Assembly: GCF_000264995.1 (NCBI RefSeq)
Contig: NW_006767436.1
Location: forward strand, 1,638,800 to 1,702,799
DNA: 64,000 bases
Origin: Punctularia strigosozonata HHB-11173 SS5
Lineage: Eukaryota > Basidiomycota > Agaricomycetes > Corticiales > Punctulariaceae
Direction of reading: 5' to 3'
Shown here: piece after piece, positions 63,865 to 64,000 of the stretch
Position numbering within the stretch: the first letter of the stretch is position 1
How the letters are laid out: each line of letters opens with the position of its first letter
Notes under the pieces: model-generated
Told to the model about the DNA's origin: nothing
The model's database searches: none
Seen by the model: only the letters and a program-made list of their open reading frames with translations
Program-made: the position numbers and the translations under genes

Positions 63865-64000
63865 ATGGTCGCCGTTCACTCTGTGGACTCCTATATCTGT
63901 TGAATCAGGGAAACTCATCATTGGCGGCGGAGCAGGGACAGGCTTGTCTGCCAGGTTCATCGAGCAAGGACGAGCAGACCTTCTGGGTGGTCTACAACTC
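63865..64000 (+). CDS. TIM-barrel PEP-hydrolase-like (Tm-1-like) protein, partial
   Basis: The last 90 bases encode [26 protein letters not shown], which matches the start of the Tm-1-like/phosphoenolpyruvate-hydrolase-like TIM-barrel family (usual pattern [25 protein letters not shown]). In this frame the next residues are GGLQL; one base over, they read VVYNS as the family expects. The shift falls in the GGG at 63985-63987. An acceptor-like aatcag precedes the exon at 63907. The ATG at 63865 is only a possible start, since its frame stops before the match. The gene continues beyond the window. Confidence 0.5.

Overview
This window is nuclear DNA from a filamentous basidiomycete, most likely an Agaricomycete. 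Genes on both strands are broken by many 43-70 nt GT-AG introns. The gene set is fungal: ergosteryl-aspartate synthase, indoleamine dioxygenase, alpha-isopropylmalate isomerase, GIS2/Byr3-type CCHC protein and a DUF6593-like protein. Gene density is moderate and there is no operon-like organisation. All gene models were spliced by eye from reading frames, splice sites and recalled family sequence; no search was run.

Layout, left to right. 1-4275 (-): SEC7-type ARF-GEF, running off the left edge. 4429-5801 (+): deoxyhypusine synthase. 6039-6650 (-): eroded 14-3-3 copy. 7559-9789 (-): indoleamine 2,3-dioxygenase with two suspicious single-base gaps. 11747-15453 (-): aspartyl-tRNA synthetase fused to DUF2156 (ErdS type). 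15454-18674: mostly unexplained. 18675-19939 (+): C2H2 zinc-finger protein. 20473-22636 (-): ARO8-type aminotransferase. 23222-23973 (+): six-knuckle CCHC protein. 25392-26259 (+): COQ10. 27192-27574 (+): unrecognised spliced frame. 27845-28702 (-): DUF6593-like. 29841-30784 (+): secreted repeat protein with duplicated exons and KR sites. 31536-33833 (+): S28 serine peptidase. 34526-35405 (+): intact 14-3-3. 35675-39053 (-): BST1/PGAP1 GPI inositol deacylase. 39094-40276 (-): endonuclease III-like glycosylase. 40713-43458 (+): ALR/MNR2 metal transporter. 43815-49982 (-): KDM5/JARID1 demethylase. 50841-50928 (-): intron-containing tRNA-Arg(UCU). 51050-51690 (+): eroded alpha/beta-hydrolase. 51925-54542 (-): LEU1. 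55892-59076 (+): coiled-coil protein. 59352-60344 (-): F-box-like protein. 60673-62505 (-): DUF3445 haem N-demethylase-like protein with a membrane anchor. 62958-63716 (+): ATP synthase subunit d. 63865-64000 (+): start of a TIM-barrel PEP-hydrolase-like gene.

Most genes are ordinary housekeeping functions: vesicle traffic, eIF5A hypusination, NAD and amino-acid metabolism, ubiquinone, GPI anchors, chromatin and respiration. The least ordinary are the secreted repeat protein at 29841 (best candidate for something undescribed), the ErdS fusion that links tRNA charging to sterol aminoacylation, and the membrane-anchored DUF3445 protein. Several otherwise good genes carry single-base shifts in short homopolymers, so either local assembly errors or recent gene decay must be considered.
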